From Phycisphaerales bacterium (lineage in GTDB: Bacteria > Planctomycetota > Phycisphaerae > Phycisphaerales > UBA1924): a DNA stretch of 40,909 nucleotides. This document shows positions 7,776-15,310 of the stretch, piece after piece. The DNA lies in contig CANHCQ010000029.1 in NCBI GenBank assembly GCA_947459215.1, positions 1 through 40,909 on the forward strand. Reading direction: 5' to 3'. Below the pieces are notes generated by a model. That model was not told where the DNA came from, searched no databases, and saw only the letters and a list, made by a program, of their open reading frames with translations. Position 1 is the stretch's first letter. Each line of letters opens with the position of its first letter. Both the position numbers and the translations under genes were made by a program.

Positions 7776-8627
7776 ATGCGCCGTTTCGTCGCCCCGCTCG
7801 CGCTTGTGATCGCCGCCGCCGCCCACGCCGATCTCAACTTCACCCTCGTCTCGCCCCGCGCCCACGCCAACAGCCAGTTGCACACGTCGCTCGGCGTCTT
7901 TCCCTTCACCGACACGGTGACCACCGGCGCCTACCCCTCCTTCGTCGGCTCGGTCTCCGGCGCGCCCGCGTCCGGCGGCGTGACGCTCACCACCCTCGCC
8001 GATTACAACCTCTTCCTCACCCCCACTCAGATCATCGCCAACGGCTTCGCCGCGTCCGATCTCGCGCCCCTCCCCGCACCGCCCGCGCTGCTCGATGCCA
8101 ACGCTGCCGCCGAGTCGGGTCTCGAGATCCACTTCTCAATCGAAGGCCCGCACCACGTCGAACTGCACTCGATCGAGTCGCAGTCGAGCAACGCCGAGGG
8201 TTTCGCGTCGCTCGTCCGCGCGGGGCACCATGCCCGCCACTCCGAGCCCATCTTCCTCTACCAGCACGACCACGTCCACGGCGTGGTCTACAACCTCGAG
8301 GCCGGTGACTACGTCCTCCGCCTCGTTGCCAACACCAGCACCAACACCGCGACCGGTGCGGCGGCGTCCACCGCGTTCTATGAGATCGAGTTCGAACTCT
8401 TCGAAGGCTTCGCCTGCGCCTGCGATCTCAACGGCGACACGTTCGTCGACGACGCCGACTTTGTCGTCTTCGCCGCCGCGTACAACGAACTGGTCTGCCC
8501 GCCCCCCGGCCGCGGTTTCACCGACCGCCACGCCGGCTGCCCCGCCGACTTCGACGGCAACAGCGTCGTGGACGACGCCGACTTCGTCATTTTCGCCGCG
8601 GCGTACAACGAGCTGATCTGTCCGTAA
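7776..8627 (+). CDS. Exported protein with C-terminal dockerin-like EF-hand pair
   Basis: 283 residues. Signal peptide MRRFVAPLALVIAAAAHA, then a beta-rich domain of about 200 residues of unknown function. The last 70 residues carry two calcium-loop repeats, DLNGDTFVDDADFVVFAAAY and DFDGNSVVDDADFVIFAAAY, each ending NELxCP. This is the dockerin-like module that Phycisphaerae use as a repeated C-terminal anchor (called GC-type dockerin in annotation). The D-x-N/D-G-D-x-x-V-D-D spacing fits calcium binding. The same module, with diverged sequence, ends the protein at 25359-26159. The start is ATG 7776 with GAGGAAGGG upstream. The upstream 220 bases are non-coding. A palindromic repeat starts 11 bases after the stop and may serve as its terminator. 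Confidence 0.85.
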   Translation: MRRFVAPLALVIAAAAHADLNFTLVSPRAHANSQLHTSLGVFPFTDTVTTGAYPSFVGSVSGAPASGGVTLTTLADYNLFLTPTQIIANGFAASDLAPLPAPPALLDANAAAESGLEIHFSIEGPHHVELHSIESQSSNAEGFASLVRAGHHARHSEPIFLYQHDHVHGVVYNLEAGDYVLRLVANTSTNTATGAAASTAFYEIEFELFEGFACACDLNGDTFVDDADFVVFAAAYNELVCPPPGRGFTDRHAGCPADFDGNSVVDDADFVIFAAAYNELICP

Positions 8628-8638
8628 ACGATCGTCGG

Positions 8639-8750
8639 ATGCCATCAGTCCGCCGGCTCTGCGGCGCGACTGATGCGTTGCGGATAGGTGTGCCGGCTCT
8701 TCCAGCCACACCAGTCGCGCGGCCCCGAGCCGCCGCAGACCGGTGGCACC
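8639..8750. repeat. Palindromic dispersed repeat, copy A
   Basis: An imperfect inverted repeat with arms of about 38 bases. The left arm runs from ATGCCATCAGTCCGCCGGC through GCGGCGCGACTGATG; the right arm CCAGTCGCGCGGCCCCGAGC through GGTGGCACC is its complement with a few mismatches. Related copies are at 35524-35634 and 38246-38349, with the arms conserved and the central 20-30 bases variable. It lies between a plus-strand and a minus-strand stop codon. Confidence 0.8.
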
Positions 8751-8773
8751 CGGCGCACTCACACCCCCACCCA

Positions 8774-9808
8774 TCAATCATCCAACCCCGTCCGCTCCCG
8801 CCACGCCTGCACCAATTCGCCCCCCAAGGTCCCCGGCTCGCCCGCCCCGATGCCGTGCGATTCCACCCGCACCACCGGCAACACGCCCCACGACGAGTTC
8901 GTCAGCAGCACCTCGTCGGCGTTGAGCACATCATCGATCGCCACCATCCGCTTCACCACTTCAACGTCATTGGCGGCACACCAGTCGAGCGCCCACCTTC
9001 GCGTGATCCCCGGCAGCACCGGACTCGGCATCACCGCCCGCCCGCGCCCGCTCGTCTCCGCGTCGCCCACCACGCCATCATGCCCCGCCGCCTCGCTCTC
9101 CTCGCCCCGCGCGATCGGCGTGATCGCCACGCCGTCCTTCACCAGAATCACGTTGCTCACGCACCCACCGGCGAGGTGATTGCTCACCTGAAAGATCAGC
9201 GCCTCACCCGCCCGCTTGCTCGCGGCGATCTGCAATTCGCGCAGCCGCGCCCAGTAGTTCACCGTCTTGTGCCCCTGGAAGATGTCGAGCGGGTTGGCCT
9301 TCCAATCCGCGATCGTCACCATCACGCCGCGGTCGAACATCTCGGCCGGATACTGCGTCGCCGGCGTCGCCGCGATGATGAGGGTGGGCTGGTGCTCCAC
9401 CGCGTCTTTGGTCGCCTTGCCCTCGCGCACCTGCCGCGCCTTGTCGAGCAGATTCAGATCACCACCCGTGATCGTCAGCCGCACCCGCAGCCGCAGCGAT
9501 TCCGGATACGCCGCACTGGCCTTCGCCGCCGTCCGCTTCACCGCCTCACCCAATGCACCCGCCCGCAGACTCTCCGACAACCCCAGCTCCCGCGCCGACA
9601 CGATCAACCGATCCAGGTGCGCGTCCAGGTCCACCACGTCCCACGCGTTCACTGCCGAAAGTTCATCCCCCGGCTTCACCTCGCCGCCGTTGTTCACGGC
9701 GAGCATGGTCTCGAACAACCCCACCCCATGCTGCATGGCGGCGTCGAACGCCGAAACCGTGGCGCTGTCGCGATCGATGAACTGGCCGTTGAGGAAAACC
9801 GAAGGCAT
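8774..9808 (-). CDS. Class IV PLP-dependent aminotransferase (BCAT / aminodeoxychorismate lyase type)
   Basis: 344 residues. Fold-type IV features are in order: FLNGQFI at the start, a conserved FDAAMQHGVGLFETM segment, an Arg-rich LRLRVRLTITGG stretch, the PLP lysine at Lys181 in FQGHKTVNYWARLRELQIA, the phosphate-binding SNVILVKDG, and PSPVLPGITRRWALDWC. The family contains branched-chain aminotransferase, D-amino acid aminotransferase and 4-amino-4-deoxychorismate lyase; sequence reading alone does not separate these. One oddity is LAGGCVSN, where most members have an EG(S/T)xSN motif, so the usual Glu seems replaced. The reading frame extends upstream to 10279 but that part overlaps the next gene; ATG 9808 begins the recognisable protein. 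It converges with copy A of the palindromic repeat. Confidence 0.88.
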   Translation of the reverse strand: MPSVFLNGQFIDRDSATVSAFDAAMQHGVGLFETMLAVNNGGEVKPGDELSAVNAWDVVDLDAHLDRLIVSARELGLSESLRAGALGEAVKRTAAKASAAYPESLRLRVRLTITGGDLNLLDKARQVREGKATKDAVEHQPTLIIAATPATQYPAEMFDRGVMVTIADWKANPLDIFQGHKTVNYWARLRELQIAASKRAGEALIFQVSNHLAGGCVSNVILVKDGVAITPIARGEESEAAGHDGVVGDAETSGRGRAVMPSPVLPGITRRWALDWCAANDVEVVKRMVAIDDVLNADEVLLTNSSWGVLPVVRVESHGIGAGEPGTLGGELVQAWRERTGLDD

Positions 9809-9848
9809 CGAAGAGCGTAGACCCGCGAGGATCAGTCGCTCGTTCGCT

Positions 9849-10325
9849 TCAGGACGCCATGACCGCGGCTCGCTCGGGCTCCGCAAACCGGTACCGAGTG
9901 AGTGCGACGACCCCCAAAAGCACCGTGCTCGCGGTGTTGCGCCACGCGATCCAAGACCAATCCTCCACGGGCGCTTTGGAGAAACCACAACCACACCCGG
10001 CCGGCTTCGTCGGCGGGCTGGCGACCAAGAACCACGCGTACGCGCTAAAGATCCCGAAGAGCAATGCCGCCGCGAAGATTGAACGACGAAGCCCGTATCC
10101 GTTCGCCGCGCTCCACAACGCGCCAACACCCACAAGAACTTCGATCCAGGGTAAGGAGGAGGCAACAAACGTCGCGGTCGGCGCCGAGACAACCCCGTGG
10201 GCTTGAACGGTTGTGATGAATCCTTGCGAATCCGCGACCTTGGCGAATCCCGAGAGCATGAACAAGGCGGCAAGCCCAATACATATTGCGGCTCGAACAG
10301 TTGCGATGTGTCGGTCTGCCTTCAT
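9849..10325 (-). CDS. MauE/DoxX-like redox membrane protein
   Basis: 158 residues with four hydrophobic helices, about 11-30, 55-74, 82-102 and 126-144. Between helices three and four is PAGCGCGF (cysteines at 111 and 113) followed by W..WRN (residues 125-130), the pattern of MauE-like membrane proteins, which are linked to disulphide formation in secreted partners (MauE is needed to mature the disulphide-rich small subunit of methylamine dehydrogenase). The ATG at 10325 overlaps the stop of the preceding gene as ATGA, so translation is probably coupled; a GTG at 10340 is less likely. It is the last gene of a four-gene minus-strand cluster that includes a 12-cysteine exported protein, a plausible partner. 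That partnership is inference. Confidence 0.82.
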   Translation of the reverse strand: MKADRHIATVRAAICIGLAALFMLSGFAKVADSQGFITTVQAHGVVSAPTATFVASSLPWIEVLVGVGALWSAANGYGLRRSIFAAALLFGIFSAYAWFLVASPPTKPAGCGCGFSKAPVEDWSWIAWRNTASTVLLGVVALTRYRFAEPERAAVMAS

Positions 10326-11254
10326 CGCTTCCTCCACCACGCACCGAGCCCGACGGCAACGAACAAAGCTCCGGCAATGCCGACCAGTCTCCAGTCAAAG
10401 GAGCGATCCGTGCGGGTCGCCTCGGGCGATTGGCCCACGACAATCGGTCGGCCCGCATGGTCCTTGCCACTCGCCGCTTCGGTCAAGGACGGGACGCGCT
10501 TGATCGCCTGCACGGAGCCGCCACGGAGCGGTTCCGCGGCCGATCGAACCGCTTCCAAAGTGAATCGCTCCGGCGCACCAAGCGGGACGAATTCCGCCCT
10601 CTGCAACACCCAGCCGCCCCGCGTCCGTCTCGGCAAAGGCAGAATCGCCGGAACACCTTCGACGGGTTCCATCAACCACTCGTTCCCATCCTGAACTTCC
10701 CGTTCAAGCGAGAGATCAGCAGAGTAAATCTGCTCCAAACTCGAAGAGCCGCGCATGTTCTTGGTCTTTCGATCCCACGCTGTCAGAGTGGATGGGTCGA
10801 TTCTGACTCGATACCCGTTCGCAGTCCGATCGACGGCCAGAATGGACTCGGGGTACCGAGATAGATTCCACAATACCAACGCAGGCACAACGATGTTCAG
10901 CCGTGATTCCTCAAGCGGTTCCGCGGCCTCTCCGGTCACAGGATCGAACGTTCTCGATCGATCGTCGAACGCAAAAAGGCGCCCGTCAGGTTGCCGTAAA
11001 GCCGTCCTGGCAACTTCCATGTCTCGGAATATTCGAAAGTACGCACCGGTCGCAAAGTCGAATCCGATCCGCACGCCGAGGTACTCCGCGCTCGGACCCT
11101 TGAAATCGACGAACAACGATCCGCGTTTGGGAAGCTTCTGCTCGATCGCCATGAGGAACTCCGACCGAGCGTCATCAGGTGCGGCCACGGCAACACCGTG
11201 TGCCGCGAGGGCAAGCAGAAAGCCCAAGGCAGTCCATCGCAACCGCGTGGTCAT
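10322..11254 (-). CDS. Exported, C-terminally membrane-anchored hypothetical protein
   Basis: 310 residues. Signal peptide (RLRWTALGFLLALAAHGVAV, cleavage near AVA-AP), then a beta-rich domain with FVDFKGPSAEYLGVRIGFD and repeated short strands, and a late membrane helix (WRLVGIAGALFVAVGLGAWW) followed by RKR, so the bulk of the protein sits outside the cytoplasm. The middle part has the look of LolA-like lipid-carrier folds, but no diagnostic motif is present and I leave it unassigned. The start is uncertain: ATG 11254 lacks a clear ribosome site, whereas TTG 11263 has GAAAGG six bases upstream. It starts a few bases after the stop of the 12-cysteine gene and overlaps the start of the MauE-like gene by ATGA, so all are cotranscribed. 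Confidence 0.75.
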   Translation of the reverse strand: MTTRLRWTALGFLLALAAHGVAVAAPDDARSEFLMAIEQKLPKRGSLFVDFKGPSAEYLGVRIGFDFATGAYFRIFRDMEVARTALRQPDGRLFAFDDRSRTFDPVTGEAAEPLEESRLNIVVPALVLWNLSRYPESILAVDRTANGYRVRIDPSTLTAWDRKTKNMRGSSSLEQIYSADLSLEREVQDGNEWLMEPVEGVPAILPLPRRTRGGWVLQRAEFVPLGAPERFTLEAVRSAAEPLRGGSVQAIKRVPSLTEAASGKDHAGRPIVVGQSPEATRTDRSFDWRLVGIAGALFVAVGLGAWWRKR

Positions 11255-11266
11255 GGAAGGCAAGCC

Positions 11267-11791
11267 CTACCTTTCGTCCGGTCCACAATCAACCATGCGC
11301 GGTGATGGGCCAACACATGGGCCGATCCACGGCGTCTCGAAGTACGTGCCTTCGGTGAGCGGAGGCGGTGGCAGTCCAAGATCCAGGTAGCAGCACTTCT
11401 TGATACCAGTTCCCGGCTGTTCGACCGTGCAGTCACCGACGAAACCAAATCCGCTCGGTGGAGCATCGCAAGCTGCAAACGCCCATGCGTTATCCGGATA
11501 GCTTGTCGGCGCGTAGGTGCCACAGATGGAAGGTTCGACCAATCCGCCTAGCGTGTCGTGTCCAGACTCGTTCGCTCTCGCATGCCGAGGGACGCCATAG
11601 CACACCGTCAGGCCACGACACGGAGCGGCTTGAGTACCGCCGCCGGGGAGACAGACGTATCCCTTCACATAGCAGGTCACCGGGCACTGCTCTGGCGGTG
11701 GGTTCGGAGCGTGATCCTCGCCGCTGGCAATCATCGCAAGCAGCGCCAAACCTCCCGCCGTTGTAAGACGCTTTCTTCCGGAAAGAGGCAT
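11267..11791 (-). CDS. Exported 12-cysteine hypothetical protein
   Basis: 174 residues. A signal-like N-terminus (GRKRLTTAGGLALLAMIASG) is followed by a mature part with twelve cysteines, including CPVTCYVKGYVC, CRGLTVC, KKCC and the closing VDCGPDER. An even number of Cys in a small exported protein suggests up to six disulphides. There is no family I recognise, and no haem CxxCH site. ATG 11791 has a perfect AAGGAG eight bases upstream. It lies between the prepilin-like gene (23 bases upstream) and the membrane-anchored exported gene, in one operon with a MauE-like redox membrane protein. By analogy with MauE and the six-disulphide MauA subunit, this may be the protein whose disulphides that membrane protein helps form; this is inference from context. 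Confidence 0.75.
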   Translation of the reverse strand: MPLSGRKRLTTAGGLALLAMIASGEDHAPNPPPEQCPVTCYVKGYVCLPGGGTQAAPCRGLTVCYGVPRHARANESGHDTLGGLVEPSICGTYAPTSYPDNAWAFAACDAPPSGFGFVGDCTVEQPGTGIKKCCYLDLGLPPPPLTEGTYFETPWIGPCVGPSPRMVDCGPDER

Positions 11792-11814
11792 GTCAATACT
11801 CCTTTCGCTGCAGA

Positions 11815-12531
11815 TTACTTGCCAACTGCACCCGATCGATCAATCCCCAGCACCCCACGCCACGTTGCAACAACTGGCAGTCCGATGCCGTTCTCCAATC
11901 GATCCGGCACGCCCGGCACCAGGAACGACGTCCACGGCTCGAACATCACGCTTCCATCAGCCATCGCCACCTCGCCGCGTGCACCAGGCGACTGTGAGCA
12001 ACACCAGTACGAAACGACGCCATCGCCGTTCGTGACGCGAGAGCGAAACAAGAATCCCTTGGCACTCGGATGGGCGACATCCGAAACCCGAATCGGAGCC
12101 GGCTTCATCTCATCGGGATTCACCGTCGCCCCGGGCGTCATCAACGCCGCTGGGTACACCATCGCCATCGACATCCCAATCCCGATCGCGCCCTCGAGTT
12201 TCACGCCGTACGGATCAATCGCCTTCGCGCCGCCCTGCAGGTAGCCCTTCGCCGTCATCGGCAAGTACCAGTACTTCGCCGCGCGAACTGGGTGCTCCGC
12301 CTGATACGGGAACACGCCTCGGTAATCGTTCGTGTAAAGAAGAGCGGCGGCCTTATGCTGACGCAAGAGCGATGTCCGTGCCACGACTCTCGCCTCGTTG
12401 ATCGATCGTCCGAGCGACGGTGCCAGCAACGCGATCAGAATCATGATCACGCCGAGGCACACGATCAGCTCGATGATCGTGAATCCGCGCCCTGACGCGC
12501 TTCGTTGAGTGATGAATCCCCGCATCCGCAT
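11815..12531 (-). CDS. Prepilin-like protein (type II secretion/H-X9-DG type)
   Basis: 238 residues. A type IV prepilin signal is clear: short basic leader, Gly16, then FTIIELIVCLGVIMILIALL with Glu at +5, cleaved and methylated by a prepilin peptidase in known systems. The body contains ARTSLLRQHKAAALLYTND, typical of the planctomycete pseudopilin expansion, and ends with VAMADGSVMFEPW, the DG motif of the H-X9-DG C-terminal type. ATG 12531 (or 12525) has AGGGAG upstream; the open frame above it to 12675 has no protein character. It is the first gene of the four-gene cluster running to 9849. Such proteins are numerous in planctomycetes and their roles are mostly unknown; a part in a secretion or surface filament is likely. 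Confidence 0.85.
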   Translation of the reverse strand: MRMRGFITQRSASGRGFTIIELIVCLGVIMILIALLAPSLGRSINEARVVARTSLLRQHKAAALLYTNDYRGVFPYQAEHPVRAAKYWYLPMTAKGYLQGGAKAIDPYGVKLEGAIGIGMSMAMVYPAALMTPGATVNPDEMKPAPIRVSDVAHPSAKGFLFRSRVTNGDGVVSYWCCSQSPGARGEVAMADGSVMFEPWTSFLVPGVPDRLENGIGLPVVATWRGVLGIDRSGAVGK

Positions 12532-12713
12532 CCCCGCGCTCCCTGGTACCCACGGACGCGAGCAGCATACCAGCCCCCGGACTCCTGTCAAGGGCCTTGA
12601 AGTCAAGTGTGAATTGGTATGAACGCTCGCCACACATCCGCGGAGCTTGCTCGCAGTCGACGACCGAAGCCGCATGGTCGGAAGGGTGTCGTCATCGTCG
12701 GGCTAGGGAATCC
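12532..12713. other. Intergenic stretch before the prepilin-like gene
   Basis: I see no protein-like frame here. It must hold the promoter of the four-gene cluster on the minus strand if the cluster is not read through from the gene at 12851-13912, but no clear -35/-10 pair stands out. Confidence 0.4.
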
Positions 12714-12850
12714 CTAGTCCATCCTCGCATCCTTCCAATTCGTGAACTCCCGCCCTCTCCACGTCATCGCCGACGGCTGGTACGCCGCGAACGACGCCGC
12801 GTGAATGTCGAGGAAGAGCAGGTTCGTCAAGCCCCCCACGCCACGCCGCG
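12714..12850 (-). pseudogene. C-terminal remnant of a prepilin-type protein
   Basis: Read on minus, a frame ending in TAG at 12714-12716 encodes GGLTNLLFLDIHAASFAA, then YQPSAMTWRGREF and TNWKDARMD. TNLLFxDxHAA is the form of the conserved end of planctomycete prepilin-like proteins (TN.LFADGHA, with the DG here replaced by DI). No start or prepilin signal is present upstream; the frame runs back into the 3' end of the exported protein gene at 12851. The match is short and read by eye, so confidence is moderate. Just beyond the stop is the inverted repeat CTAGGGAATCCCTAG (12703-12717). Confidence 0.35.
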
Positions 12851-13912
12851 CTACCGCCGCGTGTCCTCGATCTTGTACGTGCTGAGATCCTCCGGGATGA
12901 GAGGCTCTGCATCTCCACGCATCGGTTCCGTGTTCCAGTGCTCAACCTTGTAGCGGTTGAGGCGCATCGGGGACCCATCCGGCTTGTACTCTTGAACCGC
13001 AAACGCAACCGGTCTGCCGTTCTCGTCGGTCATCGTCACCTCGCGTGTGTATACCGGAGCGCCGGTCGTCGCATTGCGGATCATCAGGCGCTGAACGGTC
13101 CGAAACGATTCGTCGTTGAACGTCGCTTCGAGAACGGGTTCGCGGAGATTGGCCTGCGAGAAGGTCAGCAACCACGTCTGATCCGGCTGCTGCTGCAACT
13201 CCACATCCCAGTTCCAGTTCGGTATCGACCCTCGTGGTGCACAGAAGACGCTGATCGTGGCCGGGCTTGGGGCTTCTTCGGTTGCGACCGCGGGACCGAC
13301 GGCGGGCGCGAGCGACGATCGGAGAAAGAAGCCCATTACCGCCGGGCTGTGACCACCGTGCGTGATCCAAGCCGGGTCGGCAAACCTTCGGTTCGACAGC
13401 ACGATCCGCTTCGCGCGGTGGTCGAGCGATCGGCTGCTCTGTTCGCCGTCGGCGACAAAGTGAACCAGACTCTGAGTTGCCGGCGCGGCGACATCGACCG
13501 CTTCCCCGACTTCAAAGACACGAAAATCGTTCCGGGAACCCTCGGACGTTCGGCGGTATCGATCGACGTAGAGCCTGCCGCCCGCTTCAATCATGAAGAG
13601 CCGCTCCGCGTTGCTCTCGATATCTCGCTGACGAGCCGCCTCGCCCTCAGGGCTGTTGACCGGGACCCCGCGGAAGAACTCCTGCGCGGTCTTCAAGCTC
13701 TTCGCCCGCGATGCGCTTGGATTGCCCCCCTCGGAGACGAAGACGATCGCCGATGTCGGTCGATCCGTTGCGAAGACGGTTCGCAAGATGCGATCGGCTT
13801 GCTCCGGCGTCGGGTTCGCATCCGTTATGCCGGTGTCTGCCGCCATCGCCATGTGAACGCAGAACGCCGCCACGATCGCCGTCGGAACCGATCCATACCC
13901 GCTTGCATTCAT
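12851..13912 (-). CDS. Exported hypothetical protein
   Basis: 353 residues. N-terminal signal peptide (TAIVAAFCVHMAMA, cleavage near AMA-AD), then a soluble domain with ADRILRTVFATDRPTSAIVF, IESNAERLFMIEAGGRLYVD, and a C-terminal half with NWNWDVELQQQPDQTWLLTF and VYTREVTMTDENGRPVAFAV, alternating strands typical of a beta-rich periplasmic fold. No catalytic motif or membrane anchor is seen. ATG 13912 is chosen because the signal peptide begins there; the 49 preceding codons are Arg-rich and unlike protein. It lies upstream of the prepilin/12-cysteine cluster on the same strand, separated by 319 bases that hold a prepilin remnant, so it may have belonged to that cluster. The function is unknown. 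Confidence 0.7.
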   Translation of the reverse strand: MNASGYGSVPTAIVAAFCVHMAMAADTGITDANPTPEQADRILRTVFATDRPTSAIVFVSEGGNPSASRAKSLKTAQEFFRGVPVNSPEGEAARQRDIESNAERLFMIEAGGRLYVDRYRRTSEGSRNDFRVFEVGEAVDVAAPATQSLVHFVADGEQSSRSLDHRAKRIVLSNRRFADPAWITHGGHSPAVMGFFLRSSLAPAVGPAVATEEAPSPATISVFCAPRGSIPNWNWDVELQQQPDQTWLLTFSQANLREPVLEATFNDESFRTVQRLMIRNATTGAPVYTREVTMTDENGRPVAFAVQEYKPDGSPMRLNRYKVEHWNTEPMRGDAEPLIPEDLSTYKIEDTRR

Positions 13913-14071
13913 GGGGCTTTCTCCCAAGAGAACCATGTTTGAACGTCGCCCGACACCGCTCTCACACCCGATGGAACGCGAACTCGCCGCCTCGTTCCGA
14001 ATCCTCGCGCGGCGGCATCTCCGTGTGATCTCCCGACCACGGCGGCAATCGCGTGCCATCGATCCAGCGTT

Positions 14072-15070
14072 CTACGCCTTCCACCCATACTCCACATACC
14101 GATTCTCAAACGTCCCGTCGCTGTACAGATCCACCAGCGTGTACCCCTCGCGGCATTCCCGGTGCGGCCCCTTCCACCACGCCGCGCTCGCCGCCCCGTT
14201 GCAGCAATACGTCACGCCGTTGTACTCCACCCGATCGATCAGGTGCATGTGCCCGCTCAGGCACAGCTTCACCTGCGGGTTCTCCAGGAACAGCTTCTTG
14301 ATCCGGCCATAGTCGATACACATCCGCCCCGGCGTGACGATCCGCTCGCGCCGCTCGTTGGGCTCGCGGTCGAGCACCGTCGCCGTGAAGATCGGGATGT
14401 GCGACAGGATCATCGTCGGGTACATGCGATTCAGGCTCAGATCGCCCTTCAGCCACTCGAACTGCTCATCGTCCAAGCCCGCGTAATACCCGTTGGGCTC
14501 CGGCCGCACCGTGTCGAGCACGATGATGTGCCAGCCCGCACCACTCACCACTTCATCAAACGAGTAGTACGCACCCTTCGGCACCGCGCCCTGCATGCCC
14601 AGTGTGTCCAGTGCCAGCTGCTTGCCCCACCCCGGCTCGTCACCGGTGGTCTTGCTCCGCTCCTTGTTCCAGCCCCACACGTCATGGTTCCCCAGGCAGT
14701 AACGGACGCGGCCCTTCCAACTGTCGCCCAGCACCTTCTGCCACAGCGCCCACAGTTCCTTCGACCGCTCCAGGCTCTGGTCCATCGAATCAAACACGAT
14801 GTCCCCGCCGTGCATGATGAGATCCACATCCTTCTGTCCGCGGATGTGTTCAAAGCACGCGGCCACGCCCTCGGGCGCCCGCAAGTCCTGCATGATGTGC
14901 GTATCCGTCACGTGCGCAATGCGGATCACCCGCCTGCGGCCAGCGCCGCCGCCCGGCGCCGCCACGCTCTGCCCCACACCCCGCGCCAACCCCCGCGGCA
15001 CCACCAGCCCCGCCGCCGCCAACGCACCAAGCCCGAGCACACCACGACGCGAGAATCCATCAGCAGCCAT
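14072..15070 (-). CDS. Tat-exported metallophosphoesterase (calcineurin-like)
   Basis: 332 residues. A twin-arginine signal (FSRRGVLGLGALAAAGLVV, residues 6-24) predicts folded export. The dinuclear-metal motifs are complete: DTH (56-58), GGDIVFD (88-94), GNHD (127-130), LSHIPIF and SGHMH. The family hydrolyses phosphomonoesters, phosphodiesters or nucleotides; the purple-acid/Icc-like layout, with YAGLDDEQFEWLKGDL before the fourth motif, is typical of periplasmic members, but the substrate is not determined. ATG 15070 has GGAGG nine bases upstream. The neighbours are PEP-CTERM surface proteins and an exported protein, all on minus; there is no sign of a phosphate-starvation box in the short upstream region. 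Confidence 0.92.
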   Translation of the reverse strand: MAADGFSRRGVLGLGALAAAGLVVPRGLARGVGQSVAAPGGGAGRRRVIRIAHVTDTHIMQDLRAPEGVAACFEHIRGQKDVDLIMHGGDIVFDSMDQSLERSKELWALWQKVLGDSWKGRVRYCLGNHDVWGWNKERSKTTGDEPGWGKQLALDTLGMQGAVPKGAYYSFDEVVSGAGWHIIVLDTVRPEPNGYYAGLDDEQFEWLKGDLSLNRMYPTMILSHIPIFTATVLDREPNERRERIVTPGRMCIDYGRIKKLFLENPQVKLCLSGHMHLIDRVEYNGVTYCCNGAASAAWWKGPHRECREGYTLVDLYSDGTFENRYVEYGWKA

Positions 15071-15310
15071 GCAGCACCTCCGCCGCACAGCATACCGCCA
15101 GGCTCGACACAACACCAAGCCCGGCCACTGGCAATCACGTCTTCACCAAATCTGCACGCTAACGACGCCGCCGCGGCGCCACGCCGCCAACCCCGCTGCA
15201 CCACTTGCATCGTGCGGCGGATCCCCGCTCTCCTCGTTCAAAGGCGCCAACTCGTTCGCGTCCTCTCGTTCTCGTTTGAAGACGGCCGCGGTTCGTTTCG
15301 GCGGTTCAGC

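Noticed and set aside
8639..8760. Frames inside the palindromic repeats (PSVRRLCGATDA type)
   Set aside because: The same peptide start occurs in copies A and C because the repeat is conserved as DNA; the frames run off into unrelated sequence.
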